Below are positions 9,070 to 18,546 of a stretch of DNA of 64,000 nucleotides, piece after piece; the stretch's first letter is position 1; the number at the start of each line of letters is the position of its first letter. The DNA comes from Rhizobiaceae bacterium (GTDB lineage: Bacteria; Pseudomonadota; Alphaproteobacteria; Rhizobiales; Rhizobiaceae). The stretch spans positions 1 to 64,000 of the forward strand of contig JAEPMD010000010.1 of the NCBI GenBank assembly GCA_017644105.1, given 5' to 3'. The notes beneath the pieces were generated by a model. The model did no database searches, was not told the origin of the DNA, and saw only the letters and a list, made by a program, of their open reading frames with translations. The position numbers and the translations under genes are program-made.

Positions 9070-10023
9070 ATGGCGGTTTTAACGGCATCAAAAACGAAAC
9101 AATTACTTTTCACATGCGCAATCGCAATGGGATTGACATTGAGCGCAGGTATTTACGCACCGACGACGGTTCAAGCCTCAAGTGAAATTAAAATCGTTGT
9201 AAATAAACAGGCAATTACCAGTCGAGATTTGAAACGACGAACCGCATTGCTTCGACTTCAAAGGCAGTCGGGAAAACTATCAACAAAAGCACGAGAACAA
9301 CTCATTGAAGAAGCACTCATTCGCCAGGAGCTGACCAACCGTCGCGCACTCCCTGGTCAATCGGAGGTTGATAACGCCTTTGCCAATTTTGCCGCTGGAA
9401 ACGGATTAAGTGTCAAGCGTATGAGCCAGATCCTCAACCAAGCTGGTGTGGGTGCTAAGCATTTTAAAGAATTTATTCGATTGCAAATTGGCTGGCCACG
9501 TCTTGTTTCAGCCAGGTATGGAAGTTCAGGAAAACTAAGCACTCAAGATCTGGTTTCAAAAATGTTGGAACGCGGGAATGATAAACCCACAACGACAGAG
9601 TATATTCTCCAACAGGTTATCTTTGTTGTTCCATCGTCAAAGCGCAGCAAATCAGCACTTAACCGACGTAACACTGAGGCCAAGCGTTTTCGCCCACAGA
9701 TCGATAGTTGTGAGACAACCAAGCAAAAGGCAGTTGGCTTAAAAGACGTGACAGTTCGCAATCTTGGTCGTTTTTTACAACCTGAACTCCCTACAGAATG
9801 GAGTCCGCTGATATCTAAAACAGATATCAACAAGCCAACAGGAACTCGGGTTACTGACAAAGGTGTTGAATTCTTGGTTATTTGTAAGTCGCGAAGTGTG
9901 TCGGATGATAAGGCGGCTGAGATGGTGTTTCGTCTGGAGCAAGCGGAATCTGGTGAAGCTAGTGCGAATTCAAAGAAATATCTAGATGAGTTGCGCCGTC
10001 GAGCAGTTGTCGCTGATCGTTAA
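9070..10023 (+). CDS. surA: SurA-type periplasmic chaperone / peptidyl-prolyl isomerase
   Basis: Predicted periplasmic chaperone for outer-membrane barrels such as the LptD encoded just upstream. From the ATG at 9070 it has 317 residues: a signal peptide (about 1-37, ending near VQASS), a SurA N-terminal helical domain (about 40-165, IKIVVNKQAITSRDLKRR) and one diverged parvulin-like domain (about 175-290). E. coli SurA is longer, with two parvulin domains, whereas the alphaproteobacterial form is usually shorter like this. GGAGGAG seven bases before 9070 fixes the start; an in-frame TTG at 9031 lacks a site. Assignment is helped by the lptD-surA-pdxA-ksgA order, which is widely conserved. 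Confidence 0.88.
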   Translation: MAVLTASKTKQLLFTCAIAMGLTLSAGIYAPTTVQASSEIKIVVNKQAITSRDLKRRTALLRLQRQSGKLSTKAREQLIEEALIRQELTNRRALPGQSEVDNAFANFAAGNGLSVKRMSQILNQAGVGAKHFKEFIRLQIGWPRLVSARYGSSGKLSTQDLVSKMLERGNDKPTTTEYILQQVIFVVPSSKRSKSALNRRNTEAKRFRPQIDSCETTKQKAVGLKDVTVRNLGRFLQPELPTEWSPLISKTDINKPTGTRVTDKGVEFLVICKSRSVSDDKAAEMVFRLEQAESGEASANSKKYLDELRRRAVVADR

Positions 10024-10050
10024 ACCAATACGACATTAAGGAATGAAAAG

Positions 10051-11070
10051 ATGCGTGCTGCGCCACTTGGTCTGACTATGGGCGATCCATCAGGCATTGG
10101 TCTTGATCTGAGTTTAAAAGCCTGGAGCAGACGTCATGAACTTGATCTCCCTGGCTTCATCTATATCGGCGATATCAATGCACTTGGAGCCCGCGCGTCA
10201 ACCTTAGGGTATGATGCACCGATTAAAGAAACAGACCCGGGTGAAGCGCCCGACATCTTTGATCAATGCATACCTGCAATACACATACCAGCGTCTGAGA
10301 ACGTTGTTGCCGGGGATCCAAACTCTAATAATGCGCAAGCTGTGATTGGCTCCATTGATAGGGCTGTTGAACTGGCAAAAACCGGCGCAATTTCGGCCGT
10401 CGTTACCAATCCAATTGCAAAATCCGTCTTGTATGATGCTGGATTTAAGCATCCCGGTCATACAGAATATCTAGCGCATTTATCAAAAAATAATGAGGGG
10501 TATGAACCCCTTCCTGTGATGATGTTGTCAGGTCCGGAACTTCGCACTGTGCCGGTTACAATTCATATTCCACTCATGTCCGTGATGGAATATCTGACAA
10601 CAGAGCTAATTGTCCAAACATGTGAAATTACAGCACGAGATCTGACAAACAGATTTGGTATTAAAGCGCCGCGCCTTGCGATTTCAGGATTAAACCCGCA
10701 TGCGGGTGAAGATGGTGCTTTAGGTCATGAAGACGCAAAATACATCGCACCTGCAATTGCACACTTACGAGCCAAAGGCATCGATGTCACAGGTCCCCTA
10801 CCCGCCGATACAATGTTTCACGAAGATGCGCGCCCAAATTATGACGTGGCAATTTGCATGTATCATGATCAAGCGTTGATTCCAGCAAAAGCACTTGGTT
10901 TTCATGATGCGGTCAATGTCACACTCGGCTTGCCGTTTATTCGTACTTCGCCTGACCATGGCACTGCATTTTCGATCGCCGGCAAAAACATAGCGCGTGA
11001 AGACAGTTTGGTGGCGGCGATAAAGTTAGCGCGTGAAATGGCTAATTTTAGTCAACAGAAAGATATCTAA
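10051..11070 (+). CDS. pdxA: 4-hydroxythreonine-4-phosphate dehydrogenase
   Basis: Enzyme of the DXP-dependent pyridoxal phosphate pathway; it oxidises 4-phosphohydroxy-L-threonine with NAD(P). The 339-residue protein shows the family opening [10 protein letters not shown], the [15 protein letters not shown] and HPGHTEYLA metal/substrate segments, [11 protein letters not shown] and [14 protein letters not shown], and ends with the [14 protein letters not shown] motif. Its divalent metal is expected to be bound by the histidines of these motifs. It lies 27 bases after surA and one base before ksgA, so the three are cotranscribed. Confidence 0.96.
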   Translation: MRAAPLGLTMGDPSGIGLDLSLKAWSRRHELDLPGFIYIGDINALGARASTLGYDAPIKETDPGEAPDIFDQCIPAIHIPASENVVAGDPNSNNAQAVIGSIDRAVELAKTGAISAVVTNPIAKSVLYDAGFKHPGHTEYLAHLSKNNEGYEPLPVMMLSGPELRTVPVTIHIPLMSVMEYLTTELIVQTCEITARDLTNRFGIKAPRLAISGLNPHAGEDGALGHEDAKYIAPAIAHLRAKGIDVTGPLPADTMFHEDARPNYDVAICMYHDQALIPAKALGFHDAVNVTLGLPFIRTSPDHGTAFSIAGKNIAREDSLVAAIKLAREMANFSQQKDI

Positions 11071-11071
11071 T

Positions 11072-11899
11072 ATGGCGACCATCGACGGGTTACCACCGCT
11101 TAGAGACGTGATCGAAACTTACGACCTTGCTGCCAAAAAGGCACTTGGACAAAACTTTCTGCTGGATCTAAACCTAACCCAGAAAATCGCCCGTGATGCC
11201 GGAGATCTGAGCGGTTACACTATTGTCGAAATTGGTCCAGGACCTGGCGGCCTGACACGTGCAATCTTATCACTTAATGCCAAGAAGCTTATCTCGATTG
11301 AACGAGATCCGCGTTGTTTGCCTGCACTTGCAGAAATTTCTGATTATCATAATGGGCGACTTGAGGTCATCGAAGGTGATGCACTCAAAGTTGATTTGGC
11401 ACAATTTGCACAGGATGGGCAAATCAAGATCATTGCAAATCTACCTTATAATGTCGGCACTCAATTGCTAACCAATTGGCTCACAGCTTCCGTTGATAAT
11501 CCGTTTTGGTCGACCATGACCTTGATGTTTCAAAAGGAAGTGGGTCAGCGCATTGTCGCACGGGTGGGAGATAAGCATTATGGTCGATTGGGTGTTTTAT
11601 GTGGTTGGATGACCCATGCGAGCATCTCGTTTGATGTCAATAAAGAGGCTTTCAGTCCGCCACCCAAAGTGACATCCTCCATCGTGCATTTGGAGCCAAA
11701 TCCAAGCCGTATTCCATGCGAATTGAAGAAGCTTGAGCGAGTAACGCAAAGCGCGTTCGGACAGCGCCGTAAAATGTTACGGCAGAGCCTTAAACCATTG
11801 GGAGGTGAAGCATTGTTGGAGAAAGTTGGCATCGACCCAACACGCCGTGCTGAAACACTAGAAATAGAAGAATTTTGCGTGCTTGCAAATGCAATCTAA
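11072..11899 (+). CDS. ksgA: 16S rRNA adenine dimethyltransferase
   Basis: Dimethylates two adjacent adenines in the 3'-terminal hairpin of 16S rRNA during late 30S maturation (also called rsmA). The 275-residue protein has the SAM-binding motif [15 protein letters not shown], the acidic motif ISIERD and the catalytic NLPYNVGT (NLPY) motif. The start at 11072, one base after the pdxA stop, gives the usual N-terminus; a longer frame inside pdxA adds 13 unlikely residues. The gene ends in a four-base overlap with the stop of convergent gmk. Confidence 0.95.
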   Translation: MATIDGLPPLRDVIETYDLAAKKALGQNFLLDLNLTQKIARDAGDLSGYTIVEIGPGPGGLTRAILSLNAKKLISIERDPRCLPALAEISDYHNGRLEVIEGDALKVDLAQFAQDGQIKIIANLPYNVGTQLLTNWLTASVDNPFWSTMTLMFQKEVGQRIVARVGDKHYGRLGVLCGWMTHASISFDVNKEAFSPPPKVTSSIVHLEPNPSRIPCELKKLERVTQSAFGQRRKMLRQSLKPLGGEALLEKVGIDPTRRAETLEIEEFCVLANAI

Positions 11900-12546
11900 G
11901 AGCCTTTGGAAAGGCTTTCGATAAATCCAAATAATCCGGGTCTGCGATCACGCCGTAAGCGTTCTGCATCCACGATGCTTTTGACGGATGAGAATGCTAT
12001 GTTCAGATCTTCATTGACGACCACATAGTCGTATTCACCCCAATGAGACATTTCTTCAGCTGCATTGGCGAGGCGCTTTTCAATGACTTCCGCAGTGTCT
12101 TCTGCCCGACGATTTAGACGCGCGCGCAGCTCTTCAAATGAGGGTGGTAAAATAAAGATTGAGACCACATCTGCTGCCATTTTGTCCTGCAGCTGAAGAG
12201 CGCCTTGCCAATCGATATCAAACAGCATATCACGGCCTTCAGATAGTGCCTGCTCGGCTGCCTCACGTGGTGTGCCATAAAAATTACCATGCACTTCGGC
12301 CCATTCAAGCAGACCGTCGCTATCTCTTAGACGCTTAAACTCTGTTTCACTGACAAAGTGATAATGCACGCCCTCAATTTCACTGTCACGTCGCTGGCGC
12401 GTTGTCACACTCACAGACAGGCTTAAACCTTTATCTTTTTCCAAAAGAGTTCGGGCTATTGTCGACTTTCCTGCGCCTGATGGCGAGGAAAGCACCAGCA
12501 TAAGGCCACGACGTTGGATGGATTGAGAATTAGGCGCATCACTCAT
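11896..12546 (-). CDS. gmk: Guanylate kinase
   Basis: Phosphorylates GMP to GDP with ATP in purine salvage and supply. The product of about 216 residues carries the P-loop [10 protein letters not shown], the GMP-binding [19 protein letters not shown] segment, and the lid region ending in [14 protein letters not shown]. The start is ambiguous: an ATG at 12555 overlaps the yicC stop (ATGA) but has GTGGA touching it, while the ATG at 12546 has the same GTGGA nine bases upstream, so I favour 12546. It is the last gene of the minus-strand fabF-mltG-yicC-gmk series. Confidence 0.95.
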   Translation of the reverse strand: MSDAPNSQSIQRRGLMLVLSSPSGAGKSTIARTLLEKDKGLSLSVSVTTRQRRDSEIEGVHYHFVSETEFKRLRDSDGLLEWAEVHGNFYGTPREAAEQALSEGRDMLFDIDWQGALQLQDKMAADVVSIFILPPSFEELRARLNRRAEDTAEVIEKRLANAAEEMSHWGEYDYVVVNEDLNIAFSSVKSIVDAERLRRDRRPGLFGFIESLSKGS

Positions 12547-12551
12547 GTTTA

Positions 12552-13436
12552 TCATTCCACATTTTGGATTTGCTCGCGAAACTGATCAACGAGAACTTTG
12601 AGCTCAAGACCAACCGCTGTCACCGCGGCTGCATTTGATTTTGAACAAATCGTATTGCATTCACGATTAAATTCTTGGGCGAGAAAATCAAGTCTACGTC
12701 CAATTGCCCCCCCTTCATCCAACAACGCATTGGCTGAATCGATATGTGCCAGAAGACGATCTATTTCTTCCTGTAAATCCGCTTTGGTGGCAAGGATGGC
12801 AGCTTCGACATAAAGCCGCTCTTCGTCGAAATTCGAATTGCTATCGATGAGGTTTTGGACCTGATGTTGCAATCGCTCCTTAATTGCTTTTTGGCTACGG
12901 GAGGGATCTGCTATGACTTTTTCAACACCCTCTTCGATCTGTGAAATTTGTCCACGTAATACATCTGCAAGGGCATTTCCTTCTGTCTCGCGCGCTTTGA
13001 CAAGTTCACCTAACGCTTTGTAAAATCCATCTTCGATGGACTTAAGAAGCTGCGATTGCTCTTCATCCGAGCGTTCGATGTGGCGCTCTTCCAAAACACC
13101 ACGTATACTCAAAAGTCCATCGGTACTTGATTTGTCGAACCCATGATCCTCGAGATCTTTAGCGATTTTTATGATGCTGTTCAAAGCGGACTGATTAACA
13201 ACCAATTCGGTTGCCGCGCCTTGTTCTTTGGCAGTTAGAGAGATTTGCAGATTTCCGCGCGTTAACACATCAGCACATTTACCGCGCAATTTCTGTTCAA
13301 GCCCCTCAAATCCAGATGGAATGCGCATACGGATATCCAAGCCCTTGCCATTAACCGCACGAAGTTCCCACATCCAAGCGACATTGCAAGCGATCCCATC
13401 GGAACTTGCATATCCGGTCATTGAGCGTACTGCCAT
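12552..13436 (-). CDS. yicC: YicC family protein
   Basis: Member of the YicC/YloC family, for which endoribonuclease activity has been reported in E. coli. The 294-residue protein has the N-terminal opening [11 protein letters not shown], a central coiled-coil-prone region (about 150-230) and the conserved C-terminal [16 protein letters not shown] segment with ICSKS. AAGGGGA lies six bases before the ATG. Its stop overlaps the upstream ATG candidate of gmk, and the yicC-gmk pair is widely conserved, suggesting coupled expression. Confidence 0.94.
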   Translation of the reverse strand: MAVRSMTGYASSDGIACNVAWMWELRAVNGKGLDIRMRIPSGFEGLEQKLRGKCADVLTRGNLQISLTAKEQGAATELVVNQSALNSIIKIAKDLEDHGFDKSSTDGLLSIRGVLEERHIERSDEEQSQLLKSIEDGFYKALGELVKARETEGNALADVLRGQISQIEEGVEKVIADPSRSQKAIKERLQHQVQNLIDSNSNFDEERLYVEAAILATKADLQEEIDRLLAHIDSANALLDEGGAIGRRLDFLAQEFNRECNTICSKSNAAAVTAVGLELKVLVDQFREQIQNVE

Positions 13437-13493
13437 GATGTCCCCTTAGATTGTCAAACAGCCTTTGGCACAAACTATAGACTAAATGCCCTC

Positions 13494-14639
13494 TTAGTTT
13501 GAAGAACTATTTGATTCAGCAGCTTTTCTGCGCTCAGCTTCGATTTTGCGCCATGCCGCAACATTGGCATTATGTTCAGCGAGCGTTTTTGCAAATGCGT
13601 GACCGCCTGTACCATCGGCCACAAAGAACAGATCTTCAGTGCGAGATGGATTAATCACAGCTTCCATAGCTTGCAAACCAGGATTAGCGATCGGTGTCGG
13701 CGGCAATCTGTCGATTTGGTAGGTGTTATATTCAGTCTTTTTGTCGAGATCGCTCTGATAAATCGGGCGGCCAGATGGTTTGCCCTCACCACCAAAAATC
13801 CCGTAAATAATGGTCGGATCAGACTGCAGACGCATGCCTTTATTCAAGCGATTGATAAAGACGCCAGCCACCAATGGGCGCTCGTCGGCTTGACCAGTCT
13901 CTTTTTCAACAATCGACGCGAGGATTACCATTTCCTCTTTTGTTTCAATCGGAAGATTGTCAACACGACGCGCCCACAAGCGATCAACCGCACGGGTTTG
14001 CGCTGCAATCATCTGATCAACAATTTCCTGACGGGTGGTTCCGCGTGAATATTTATAGGTATTAGGTAGCAGACTACCTTCCGGTGGTAATTCTTCAGGT
14101 AAGTCACCTGTCAGGTCTTCATCATTTCTCAGACGTTCGAAAATCTGAAACACCGTTAAACCTTCAGGCGCAGTGAAGGAATATAAAATCGACTTCCCTG
14201 ATTGCAGCAAGACCATAATGTCACGCATGGAGGAACCAGCTTTGATCTCATATTCACCGGCTTTGAGGGAATCGCCATCTAAAAGCACGTTGGAAGCATG
14301 TCTGAAAATACGCGAATCTGTCACAAGACCGGCTGATTCCAAATCATTGGCGATGGATCCTAAACTGGCTCCATCGCGGACAACAAAGCTTGTATTTTGC
14401 TTCAGTGGGCCTTCGCGTTCAAACAGAATTTTTCCTAGATAAAGCGCGCCACCCGCAGCCAAAGTGGCCAAAAACAAAGATGTCATCAAAAAATTCAAGA
14501 AGATAACTGTCTGAGAACGCGCACGTTTTGAGCGCACACGCTTGGGCGGCTGAGGTGCTTTTTGCGGCGTGAGTGCTTGTGTTGGAGAGACCGGAATTAT
14601 CGGTCGTCTGCTCTCATTATTGCTATTATCGTCACTCAA
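13494..14639 (-). CDS. mltG: Endolytic murein transglycosylase MltG
   Basis: Inner-membrane lytic transglycosylase thought to cut nascent glycan strands and end their growth. The 381-residue protein has a cytoplasmic, basic N-terminus, one membrane segment (about 45-68), a LysM-like subdomain (about 85-150, DGASLGSIANDLESAGLV) and the YceG catalytic domain with VEKETGQ, whose Glu is the expected catalytic acid, followed by RLQSDPTIIYG. The start is TTG, with GGGA five bases upstream; no ATG lies before the membrane segment. It sits between fabF and yicC, as in many alphaproteobacteria. Confidence 0.94.
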   Translation of the reverse strand: MSDDNSNNESRRPIIPVSPTQALTPQKAPQPPKRVRSKRARSQTVIFLNFLMTSLFLATLAAGGALYLGKILFEREGPLKQNTSFVVRDGASLGSIANDLESAGLVTDSRIFRHASNVLLDGDSLKAGEYEIKAGSSMRDIMVLLQSGKSILYSFTAPEGLTVFQIFERLRNDEDLTGDLPEELPPEGSLLPNTYKYSRGTTRQEIVDQMIAAQTRAVDRLWARRVDNLPIETKEEMVILASIVEKETGQADERPLVAGVFINRLNKGMRLQSDPTIIYGIFGGEGKPSGRPIYQSDLDKKTEYNTYQIDRLPPTPIANPGLQAMEAVINPSRTEDLFFVADGTGGHAFAKTLAEHNANVAAWRKIEAERRKAAESNSSSN

Positions 14640-14737
14640 ATTGATCCCAACCCTATATTAGGTTTCCCAGAAATTACTACCGCATTTATATCCATCTTTT
14701 ATGGCAAAAACAGAGCAAAAAGAACAATTAAGCTGAA

Positions 14738-15997
14738 TTATTCATATCTTTTCAGGATCAAAGACGCGTTCGTGCCCCCGAAACCAAATGAGTTGGACAA
14801 CGCTACATTGACCTCTTTCTTGCGCGCAACTTTTGGTACCAAGTCAATCTGGCTTTCAACAGCTGGATTATCAAGGTTCAATGTTGGCGGTACAATATTG
14901 TCGCGTATAGCAAGCGCTGAGAAGATAGCTTCCACAGAACCAGCGGCACCCAATAAGTGACCAATTGCAGATTTTGTCGATGACATGGAAACTTTGCTTG
15001 CGCTGTCACCCACCAAGCGTTCGACAGCACCAAGTTCGATGGTGTCAGCCATGGTTGAAGTACCATGCGCGTTGATATAGTCCAATTCGCTTGCATCCAT
15101 ACCAGCACGTTTGAGTGCCATTTTCATGCAGCGATATGCGCCGTCACCATCTTCCGATGGGGCTGTGATGTGATACGCGTCACCTGAAAGGCCGTAACCC
15201 ACGATTTCCGCAATGATGTTTGCACCACGCGCTTTTGCATGCTCAAGCTCTTCAAGCACCATAATGCCGGAACCTTCACCCATGACAAAACCGTCACGAT
15301 CAATATCGTATGGACGAGACGCGCTTTGCGGATCATCATTATACTTTGTAGAGAGCGCTTTACAGGCAGCAAAGCCGGCGATTGAAATGCGGCATACGGG
15401 CGATTCCGCACCACCTGCCACCATGACATCGGCATCACCCAATGCGATCAAGCGGCTCGCATCCCCAATGGCGTGAGCCCCTGTTGAACAGGCTGTTACA
15501 ACTGAATGGTTTGGACCTTTCAGACCAAAACGAATAGACACCTGACCGGCTGCAAGATTAATCAATCGGCCAGGGATAAAGAAAGGAGAAATTCGACGCG
15601 GACCGCGTTCTTTTAATGTGTCGCCGGCATCAACAATACCTTGCAAGCCACCAATACCAGATCCGATCAAAACACCTGTTGCACAACGTTCGTCTTCGGT
15701 TTTTGGCTCCCATCCCGCATCTTTAAGCGCAAGTTCTGAGGCTGCTAACGCATAAGTGATAAACGGATCGACCTTACGCTGCTCTTTGGGCTCCATCCAA
15801 TCATCGGCAATATATGCACCTTCTACACTTGGATCGGTTGGTAATTGGCAAGCAATTTGTGCAGCAATATCATCCACCTGAAAATCGGTGATCCGCTTCG
15901 CAGCGTTTTGGCCTTCAAGTAATCGTTTCCAAGAAATTTCGGTCCCGCTACCTAGCGGAGACACCATACCTGTACCGGTAATGACAACACGTCTCAT
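14738..15997 (-). CDS. fabF: Beta-ketoacyl-ACP synthase II
   Basis: Condensing enzyme that elongates acyl-ACP with malonyl-ACP. The 419-residue protein has the full Cys-His-His triad: Cys170 in VTACSTG, His311 in NAHGTST and His347 in SAIGHLLGAAGS, and ends with the glycine-rich NSFGFGGTNASL segment. Length is normal. It follows acpP, but a strong hairpin terminator lies between the two genes, so fabF probably depends partly on read-through or on its own promoter in the 112 bases before it. Confidence 0.96.
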   Translation of the reverse strand: MRRVVITGTGMVSPLGSGTEISWKRLLEGQNAAKRITDFQVDDIAAQIACQLPTDPSVEGAYIADDWMEPKEQRKVDPFITYALAASELALKDAGWEPKTEDERCATGVLIGSGIGGLQGIVDAGDTLKERGPRRISPFFIPGRLINLAAGQVSIRFGLKGPNHSVVTACSTGAHAIGDASRLIALGDADVMVAGGAESPVCRISIAGFAACKALSTKYNDDPQSASRPYDIDRDGFVMGEGSGIMVLEELEHAKARGANIIAEIVGYGLSGDAYHITAPSEDGDGAYRCMKMALKRAGMDASELDYINAHGTSTMADTIELGAVERLVGDSASKVSMSSTKSAIGHLLGAAGSVEAIFSALAIRDNIVPPTLNLDNPAVESQIDLVPKVARKKEVNVALSNSFGFGGTNASLILKRYE

Positions 15998-16095
15998 TGT
16001 GGATTGGCCCCTTAGTGGTCTCTGTTCAAATGTGGATTCGAGTTAAGAGTAAAACGTTGAGCAAATGATTGGCTAAAATGGCTAAGACCAAATAG

Positions 16096-16125
16096 CAAAA
16101 AAAGGGCTGGCGCTATACCAACCCT
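16096..16125 (-). terminator. Terminator or attenuator between acpP and fabF
   Basis: On the minus strand AGGGTTGG (16125-16118) pairs with CCAGCCCT (16110-16103), eight pairs with one G-U, seven-base loop, followed by TTTTTTTGCTATTT. It starts about 20 bases after the acpP stop and would let acpP be made in excess over fabF. Confidence 0.85.
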
Positions 16126-16145
16126 CTTTTGAATTTTAGATCGAA

Positions 16146-16382
16146 TTAAGCTTGTGCTTTTTCGATGAATGAAACAGCGTCACCAACTGTTAGGATAGTG
16201 TCAGCTGCATCATCAGGAATTTCAATGCTGAATTCTTCTTCGAAGGCCATAACCAACTCGACTGTGTCGAGAGAATCTGCGCCCAAATCATCGATGAAGC
16301 TAGCGCCTGGAATTACTTTTTCAGCTTCTACACCTAGGTGCTCGACTACGATTTTACCTACGCGATCTTTAATATCACTCAT
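16146..16382 (-). CDS. acpP: Acyl carrier protein
   Basis: Small acidic carrier of growing acyl chains. The 78-residue protein has the phosphopantetheine attachment site GADSLD with Ser37 and the conserved helix-2 sequence [12 protein letters not shown]. In most relatives acpP directly follows fabG. Here 2.1 kb of other genes separates them, and a 527-base upstream region must contain an independent acpP promoter. Confidence 0.98.
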   Translation of the reverse strand: MSDIKDRVGKIVVEHLGVEAEKVIPGASFIDDLGADSLDTVELVMAFEEEFSIEIPDDAADTILTVGDAVSFIEKAQA

Positions 16383-16909
16383 GTCGGTTCATGACCTCTT
16401 TTTGTTTAATTTCATTTTTTGGTAGCTCTATACCACCAACAAATCAAGTTTTGTCTGCCTCAATTTAGTTCAAAAAGCGCATTGTTCAACACTTAACTTG
16501 CGTTTCTCAACAGGCTTACAACCCTTTTATGTCCCCTTAAAACATAAAAAGCAACGCCCACTAGCACTGTTTTAACGGCGTGAAAACCCTAAAAATAAGC
16601 AAAAACGTAATTTTACAAGCTCGAAACCGTTATTTATCGGGGACGATCCCTAATGGCCAAATAATGAGACCAATAATACTTGCAAAAAGCTCTTTTTACT
16701 ATCACCAATCGCTTCGTAGATCATGGTGCGACGCACAATAATATCTGCAAAAATATCAACCTAATTAACGAGCTGCAGAAACCACATTCTGAACAACCTG
16801 TTCACTTGTTTTGACTGTATTTTCTCGAAAGAGATCTGGTAATTGCCGTTTGATATGTTAGAGGTCGAGAACCGTTGAATGTGATGCTGGCTTTGTCGAG
16901 GAGACAAAT
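16383..16909. other. Intergenic region between acpP and a plus-strand anchored protein gene
   Basis: No gene is supported in these 527 bases. They must hold the acpP promoter (leftward) and that of the gene at 16910. An inverted repeat TTTTATGT (16525-16532) / ACATAAAA (16542-16549) with a nine-base loop is present; it is AT-rich and lacks a T-tract, so it is more likely a protein-binding site than a terminator. Confidence 0.4.
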
Positions 16910-17419
16910 ATGAAAATATTTGTGGGTTTAGTGCTACTTGGTTTTGGTGGATTTATCGCATTCTCGTTTTTCACCAACAGTAATTCCGGTGATACCAATC
17001 TCGACCAGCTTCGGCAGCAGGCTTTTATCAGTCTTTTCAAAGACAATGCTGATGAAGGCACTCAGGACTTCTATTTTATCGGCACACATTGCATGACGGT
17101 CGAGGCAGATCTTGATTTACCGGAGTACTTTACCGAGCATTATAATGAAGTGGCGGCGGCACCGATCATATTCTCCGTTGAAAATGGTATTCAGAGCGAT
17201 GATGACCCTGCTTATAAAACTTTTCTCAGCAATCATGCGGCAAAACTTGCTCCGCAACGGGCAGATATAGAAGCGCAATCTGTAAATGAAGATGAAGTCA
17301 TGAAGGAAGCAATGCAAAAAGTTGCCGAATTTGCGACTGGCGACCAGCGCGGCCTTTATAATTGTATCGGGGATCGACTAATTGAAGAGCAATCTGGCAG
17401 TTTATCGCGCAGCAATTAG
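16910..17419 (+). CDS. Membrane-anchored or secreted protein of unknown function
   Basis: I do not recognise this 169-residue protein. Residues 1-20 form a hydrophobic signal or anchor (VGLVLLGFGGFIAFSFF), followed by an acidic, mostly helical periplasmic domain (net negative, two cysteines in GTHCMTV and YNCIGDR that could form a disulfide). The start is well supported by GAGGAG seven bases upstream. It converges on the TetR gene and the two stop codons overlap (TTAG at 17416-17419). It lies in the block that separates acpP from fabG, so it may be part of a small transferred or rearranged module. Confidence 0.75.
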   Translation: MKIFVGLVLLGFGGFIAFSFFTNSNSGDTNLDQLRQQAFISLFKDNADEGTQDFYFIGTHCMTVEADLDLPEYFTEHYNEVAAAPIIFSVENGIQSDDDPAYKTFLSNHAAKLAPQRADIEAQSVNEDEVMKEAMQKVAEFATGDQRGLYNCIGDRLIEEQSGSLSRSN

Positions 17420-17997
17420 TTCAATATCTTTTGTAATAATCGATGCATGCCTGTTCGTAAGTCAGCCAGATCTTCTATCGCGAGTATCTCCAACCCGATC
17501 AAACCAGCATAGAGTATTTCAGCCGATGCTCGTGCCGATTTCTCATCAAAACCCGCCGCCATTAATTGCTGCGTGAGATAGTTCAGCCTTTGCGTATCAA
17601 CGCGTTTGACCATCTCACCTGCTTCATCACTATATTTACCCCAATCCCTGATCGCTGCTTCGACTGACACGCCTCCATAGGGTTCGCTTTTATTGCTCGT
17701 TGCAATATCCACCAAAGTGGACAGACGATCCGCAGGTGAGCCTTTGACTTGATTAACCTGCGCGATGATTTCTTGCGTCGCTGCCTCGTACCAATGGGTC
17801 AACATTTTCGTTTTAAGGTCGGCAACATTGGTGAAATGCCAATAGAATGATCCTTTGCTGACGCCCAGATCGCGCGCGATTGCTTCGGCTTTAATGGCCT
17901 GGGGCCCACCTTTTGAAAGAGCGCGGAAAGCGGCCCCGATCCATTCTTGAGCGGACAACTTAGTTTGCTGCTTGGTAGCGGAATTTGCCTTGTTCAT
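17416..17997 (-). CDS. TetR/AcrR family transcriptional repressor
   Basis: 193-residue one-component regulator. The N-terminal helix-turn-helix is at about 15-62 (IKAEAIARDLGVSKGSFYWHF region, the classic TetR recognition helix) and the remainder is a helical ligand-binding and dimerisation domain. It is divergent from the small membrane protein at 18068; the 70-base gap carries two matching palindromes, which makes self-control and control of the neighbour very likely. The ligand is unknown. It overlaps the stop of the upstream-facing gene at 16910 by four bases. Confidence 0.93.
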   Translation of the reverse strand: MNKANSATKQQTKLSAQEWIGAAFRALSKGGPQAIKAEAIARDLGVSKGSFYWHFTNVADLKTKMLTHWYEAATQEIIAQVNQVKGSPADRLSTLVDIATSNKSEPYGGVSVEAAIRDWGKYSDEAGEMVKRVDTQRLNYLTQQLMAAGFDEKSARASAEILYAGLIGLEILAIEDLADLRTGMHRLLQKILN

Positions 17998-18005
17998 AAC
18001 TCACC

Positions 18006-18056
18006 ATACGCCTGCGTATTGACATGTGCAAGAAATTATACCATACGCTACCGTAT
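18006..18056. promoter_or_regulatory. Two TetR-type operators in the divergent promoter
   Basis: ATACGCCTGCGTAT (18006-18019) and ATACGCTACCGTAT (18043-18056) share the pattern ATACG-N4-CGTAT; both are 14-base perfect inverted repeats, their centres 37 bases apart. A TTGACA overlaps the edge of the first (18019-18024). They fill the gap between the TetR gene and the divergent membrane-protein gene. Confidence 0.85.
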
Positions 18057-18067
18057 TGAAATGAAAT

Positions 18068-18475
18068 ATGGATATGAAGATGATCAATAAAACTATCGCG
18101 ACCGCTGGCATTTTGTCGGCCATCTTAACCGCAATTCACATTTTTGGCGGAGGTGCCGATGTGCATGCGCCGATATTAGCGAGTGAATTGGATCCGTTGA
18201 TGAAAGGCTATTCATCCGTTCTATGGCACGGGATCACAGCCTCTCTCGCACTATGCAGCACGATCTTACTTCTCGCGGCAAAGCGTAGCGCTGAGAGAGA
18301 ATTACTTACCTGGATTGTTATTATTCAGTTCGCCGCATTTGCAGCAATCTTCGCCTATTACGGCATCACCCGTTTTGGCACTTTGTTTTTAATGCCGCAA
18401 TGGATTGCATTCCTCGTCATTATCGCGGTGAGTTATTTGGGGATACAAACCCATCGCAAACAGGCAGCGGATTAA
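18068..18475 (+). CDS. Small integral membrane protein, probably TetR-controlled
   Basis: 135-residue protein with about four predicted membrane helices (roughly 7-25, 46-68, 80-100 and 105-125) and short loops; no catalytic motif is recognised. The helix packing and the HIFGGGADVHAPIL loop after helix 1 recall small DUF-type membrane proteins often paired with TetR repressors, but I cannot name the family. Its start lies 12 bases after the second TetR operator, so repressor binding should block its transcription directly. Possible roles are small-molecule stress response or efflux accessory; this is only inference. Confidence 0.8.
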   Translation: MDMKMINKTIATAGILSAILTAIHIFGGGADVHAPILASELDPLMKGYSSVLWHGITASLALCSTILLLAAKRSAERELLTWIVIIQFAAFAAIFAYYGITRFGTLFLMPQWIAFLVIIAVSYLGIQTHRKQAAD

Positions 18476-18485
18476 GATCGAAAAC

Positions 18486-18519
18486 GAAAAAACCACCCCC
18501 GACGGTTCGGAGGTGGTTT
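18486..18519 (-). terminator. Terminator downstream of fabG
   Basis: AAACCACC (18490-18497) pairs with GGTGGTTT (18512-18519), and an inner CCGA/TCGG stem extends the hairpin. On the minus strand it is followed by TTTTTTCGTTTT, a good U-tract ending the fabD-fabG transcript. For the plus-strand gene ending at 18475 the T-tract is poor, though the hairpin may still help. Confidence 0.85.
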
Positions 18520-18546
18520 CCTATCAATTGGAATGGGCCCTGAGGC

